From Promethearchaeia archaeon (GTDB lineage Archaea; Asgardarchaeota; Lokiarchaeia; Sigyniarchaeales; SOKP01): DNA of 64,000 nucleotides. Below the pieces are notes generated by a model. That model saw only the letters and a list, made by a program, of their open reading frames with translations. It was not told the DNA's origin and ran no database searches. The stretch covers positions 53,477-117,476 of the forward strand of contig JAHQWG010000046.1 of the NCBI GenBank assembly GCA_029856045.1. The letters run 5' to 3'. Position numbers and translations under genes: made by a program. Shown one piece after another: positions 61,371 through 64,000 of the stretch; within the stretch, counting starts at the first letter, position 1; the number at the start of each line of letters is the position of its first letter.

Positions 61371-64000
61371 TACTCTTCACTACCTCCTTCTTGATTTTCA
61401 TCATATTCTTTCTCTTTTTCTGATGGTTCTTTTTCAGGTTCAGGATATTCCCATTCAGACTTCGGTGGTTCTTCCTCAATTTCAGGTTCTGGTCGTTTTT
61501 CCGCAATTTCAGGTTCAAGATATTCTATTTCAGGCTCCGGTGGTTCTTCCGCAATTTCTGGTTCAGGATATTCCCTTTCAGGCTCAGGTGGTTCTTCCTC
61601 AATTTCTGGTTCAGGATATTCCCTTTCAGGCTCAGGTGGTTCTTCCTCAATTTCTGGTTCAGGATATTCTATTTCAGGCTCAGGTGGTTCTTCCTCAATT
61701 TCTGGTTCAGGATATTCCCTTTCAGGCTCCGGTGGTTCTTCCGCAATTTCTGGTTCAGGATATTCTATTTCAGGCTCAGGTGGTTCTTCCTCAATTTCAG
61801 GTTCTATGGATTCTTTTTTAATTTCACCTAATTGTTTACCTTTTATTCCAAGAAGGTCTTCTAATGAGATCCCCAATCTATCCCATCTATCACCTAAAGA
61901 ATTCAACATATACTCCATTTTAGTTTCCGTAGCTAGAGATTCTGATATTGTTTTCTTTGATTTAATTGCTTTTTTCACTTTATTCAACTTTTTAGTAAAT
62001 TCAGGAATTCTTCTATATTTAATATATTTAGTTGTTCCATAAATTCCTACTACTACAGCAATAGTAGTTCCAATTAGGAGCCAATATAAGTACGGAATTC
62101 CAAGAAATGGGTCTACAGGTAAGCCAATATCAAGAGATAATATAACCTCTTGAGTTGTATAATTCGTTTTAACCATTTTAATTTGTACGGTATATGTTTG
62201 ATCTGGTACTACTTCTGCTAACATCGTGTTATTAAAAGTTATTGCATAAACTCCCGAAGTACTTGATTCATGGAATAAATAAGATTGTCCTTCAAAGGTT
62301 ACTTCAATTGTAGCCCCACTAAGAGATGTACTATGTACAATATCAATTAAACTTAGAGTAATTGATACATCTCTATTTTGGGGCGTAAAGAATACGGTAC
62401 CCCGAATGTTTTCGCTTAAAGTATAGTTAATTGGCTTTGTATCTACAAAGAAATCAATTGAGGCAATGCCTTCAGAATAATCCTCTTTAACAGCAGTAAT
62501 TGATAAAGTAAAATTACCTAATAAATCTGCTTCTAATGTGTATTTATATTCTCCCGGATTTTGAACCGCACTAATCGGAGTAAATAAACCCGTTTTAATT
62601 AAATCATTAGTTAGAGTATTATTCCTTATTTCACATGTAATTGTTGCACTATTAATTAATTGTCCATCTAAATCACTGATAGAATCAGAAACATTGTAAA
62701 TTGCAATAATTTCACTGCTTTGATCTAAATAAAAATCTATTATCTTAACAGGAACTATAGACACTTTGTCAGAAATTGGAGTTAAAACAGTATAAATCGG
62801 TCTCACCCATACATACGGATTATATGTATAAGTACTATAGAATTCTTTTTGTAATGTAGGAGAAACATAATAAGCCGTTGATTCAGATACATTAACGTAA
62901 GAGGTGTTAAACCAAATTAAGTAATAACCTGCCCCGTATAATGGATCTAATTCTAAATCAGAATAGTCCCATTTAGTTCCCCTATCTGCTACTCCCAATT
63001 CTATGTAAGGTTGGAATACCTGACCAACTTTAACCGAAATATTAAGTGTGTTTATTGCTGCTCCCGATAATAATCGATTTGTCCTTGGATCATCAGTACA
63101 ATAATAATTTATTATAAATGACGCGTTATTATACCATGGATAAAACGATGGTGGTTTTATTAAATCAACCGTAGTCGCCCAACTGTCCAATATTCTCAAA
63201 GTTATTGTTTCAATTTGATCTTGATAATATGGATTATGACAAACAAATGATAATTCATAATCCCCATCTGAAAATTTCGAAGCATTGATTGTAAGATTAT
63301 ATTCTCCAGTTCCAAGATCGTCAAGTTTAAAAGAATCAGGATAGAATTCATTTTCAACAATCGTAATATTAAGCAATGATGCCGATATATCGCTATTTGC
63401 CCCAATATAAGCGCCCGTAGGATCAATTGAATAATTTACAATGATAGATGTTATTTCTCCTCTTGCTATTTTTACAAAAGTTGAGGTAACTTCGTAATCC
63501 ACAGCATCTTGAACCCACCAACTAATTGATGTCGGAACCTGAAACACCGAAATTGAAAGAGTCTTTGTCGCAAGATTTATATTTGTTTTATTAGCACGAA
63601 CATAAATTTGGTATGTCCCTACATCTAATACAGTGGTGTTGAAAAGTAAAGAGTAATTACCATTTCCATTATCAAACATTGTACCATTATAGATTGTTCC
63701 AAGTATTGTCCAATTAACCGTTGCACCGGACATTCCTAGAGCCTCTGGTAGAAGCGTTGTATAATTAATAAAAAGTGTAATGTTTTGGTTCCAGAGCACA
63801 TCTAAATCCGTCCCCGCATCTATTTCTAATATAGAACTCGTGTGGTTTTTAATATTAAAATCAATATATCTTACTGCGTCTTGATAACTTGCCTTTGAGA
63901 GATTCAGTTTTATTGAATAACTTCCCGGTGTATAATGGCAACTATATAATAAAAACGAATAATTCCCGCCTCCTTCATCGTTTAGGTTATTGTTAGTATC
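61370..64000 (-). CDS. Giant surface protein, second copy (N-terminus beyond window)
   Basis: The frame stays open to the window end, so a GTG at 63799 is not the true start; 67 further codons are visible. The extracellular part is made of Ig-like beta repeats with many N-x-S/T sites. One membrane helix (YLYWLLIGTTIAVVVGIYG) is followed by a basic stretch with RRIPEFTKKLNKVKKAIK, then WDRLGISLEDLLGIKGK, then a tail of ~9 units of EREYPEPEIEEEPPEP and the ending YDENQEGGSEE. The juxtamembrane and end segments match the first copy much better than the ectodomain does. TAATG couples it to the second longin-like gene. Confidence 0.78.
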   Translation of the reverse strand, partial: DTNNNLNDEGGGNYSFLLYSCHYTPGSYSIKLNLSKASYQDAVRYIDFNIKNHTSSILEIDAGTDLDVLWNQNITLFINYTTLLPEALGMSGATVNWTILGTIYNGTMFDNGNGNYSLLFNTTVLDVGTYQIYVRANKTNINLATKTLSISVFQVPTSISWWVQDAVDYEVTSTFVKIARGEITSIIVNYSIDPTGAYIGANSDISASLLNITIVENEFYPDSFKLDDLGTGEYNLTINASKFSDGDYELSFVCHNPYYQDQIETITLRILDSWATTVDLIKPPSFYPWYNNASFIINYYCTDDPRTNRLLSGAAINTLNISVKVGQVFQPYIELGVADRGTKWDYSDLELDPLYGAGYYLIWFNTSYVNVSESTAYYVSPTLQKEFYSTYTYNPYVWVRPIYTVLTPISDKVSIVPVKIIDFYLDQSSEIIAIYNVSDSISDLDGQLINSATITCEIRNNTLTNDLIKTGLFTPISAVQNPGEYKYTLEADLLGNFTLSITAVKEDYSEGIASIDFFVDTKPINYTLSENIRGTVFFTPQNRDVSITLSLIDIVHSTSLSGATIEVTFEGQSYLFHESSTSGVYAITFNNTMLAEVVPDQTYTVQIKMVKTNYTTQEVILSLDIGLPVDPFLGIPYLYWLLIGTTIAVVVGIYGTTKYIKYRRIPEFTKKLNKVKKAIKSKKTISESLATETKMEYMLNSLGDRWDRLGISLEDLLGIKGKQLGEIKKESIEPEIEEEPPEPEIEYPEPEIAEEPPEPEREYPEPEIEEEPPEPEIEYPEPEIEEEPPEPEREYPEPEIEEEPPEPEREYPEPEIAEEPPEPEIEYLEPEIAEKRPEPEIEEEPPKSEWEYPEPEKEPSEKEKEYDENQEGGSEE
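61435..61810. repeat. Tandem 48-bp repeat coding the second Glu/Pro/Tyr tail
   Basis: Near-identical 48-base units code for EYPEPEIEEEPPEPE(R/I), with one divergent stretch near 61440-61520. The unit differs from the 42-base unit of the first cassette by two extra codons, so the arrays expanded separately after the duplication. Confidence 0.8.

Noticed and set aside
61279..61821. Frame of 180 codons with Gln/Val/Leu repeats on the + strand
   Set aside because: It is the antisense reading of the 48-bp repeats and has no start signal or family support.

Overview
The window looks like a chromosomal segment of an Asgard archaeon of the Lokiarchaeia type. The evidence is AT-rich DNA with archaeal genes (a LigB-type ATP-dependent DNA ligase, DUF35/thiolase-like pairs), together with eukaryote-like parts: a degenerate Ras/Rab-like GTPase, a gelsolin-like domain protein, and longin/roadblock-like and TPR-plus-beta-sandwich proteins. 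It also has two adjacent genes, hdrA and mvhD/vhuD, read through five in-frame UGA codons and followed by a eukaryote-like SECIS candidate. The lineage is inferred from gene content; no rRNA or tRNA gene was seen.

Layout. 1-2.0 kb: the end of an MFS transporter and a GTPase-like protein. 2.0-25.5 kb: a large acyl-CoA catabolic region. It holds two acyl-CoA dehydrogenases, a CxE-type glycyl radical enzyme, four thiolase-like proteins that lack the classical nucleophilic Cys and pair with four DUF35 proteins, an SCP2 protein, a crotonase, acetoacetyl-CoA synthetase (with a decayed copy of its 3' end beside it), a two-subunit family I CoA-transferase, a BKACE enzyme, a ferredoxin and an NPD-family flavoprotein. 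25.6-29.3 kb: an MDR dehydrogenase, hisS, pyrF and a membrane protein. 29.5-32.0 kb: the selenoprotein operon and its SECIS. 32-37.4 kb: a cyclophilin-like protein, a TPR/beta-sandwich protein, an AMP/thymidine phosphorylase and a membrane M28 peptidase. 37.6-45.2 kb: an oligopeptide ABC transporter operon with two unknown genes inside it and a palindromic operator candidate upstream. 45.6-54.2 kb: DNA ligase, gelsolin-like protein, a HisC-like protein lacking its PLP lysine, a zinc-ribbon protein, a PAP2 phosphatase, a RuBisCO-like protein and a TGT-like protein. 54.2-64.0 kb: a duplicated two-gene cassette. Each copy is a giant surface protein with one membrane helix and a Glu/Pro/Tyr-repeat cytoplasmic tail, joined by TAATG to a cytosolic longin-like/winged-helix protein. 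A decayed zinc-ribbon gene lies between the copies.

How the genes fit together. The 2-25 kb genes suggest anaerobic breakdown of CoA-bound acids. Dehydrogenation and hydration would be followed by C-C cleavage, either retro-aldol by Cys-less thiolase/DUF35 pairs or BKACE chemistry that releases acetoacetate. Acetoacetate could then be re-activated by AacS or the CoA-transferase. Electrons may reach ferredoxin and an HdrA-MvhD module. The Opp system and the M28 peptidase suggest peptide use. The two surface cassettes look like an undescribed membrane-to-cytosol module.
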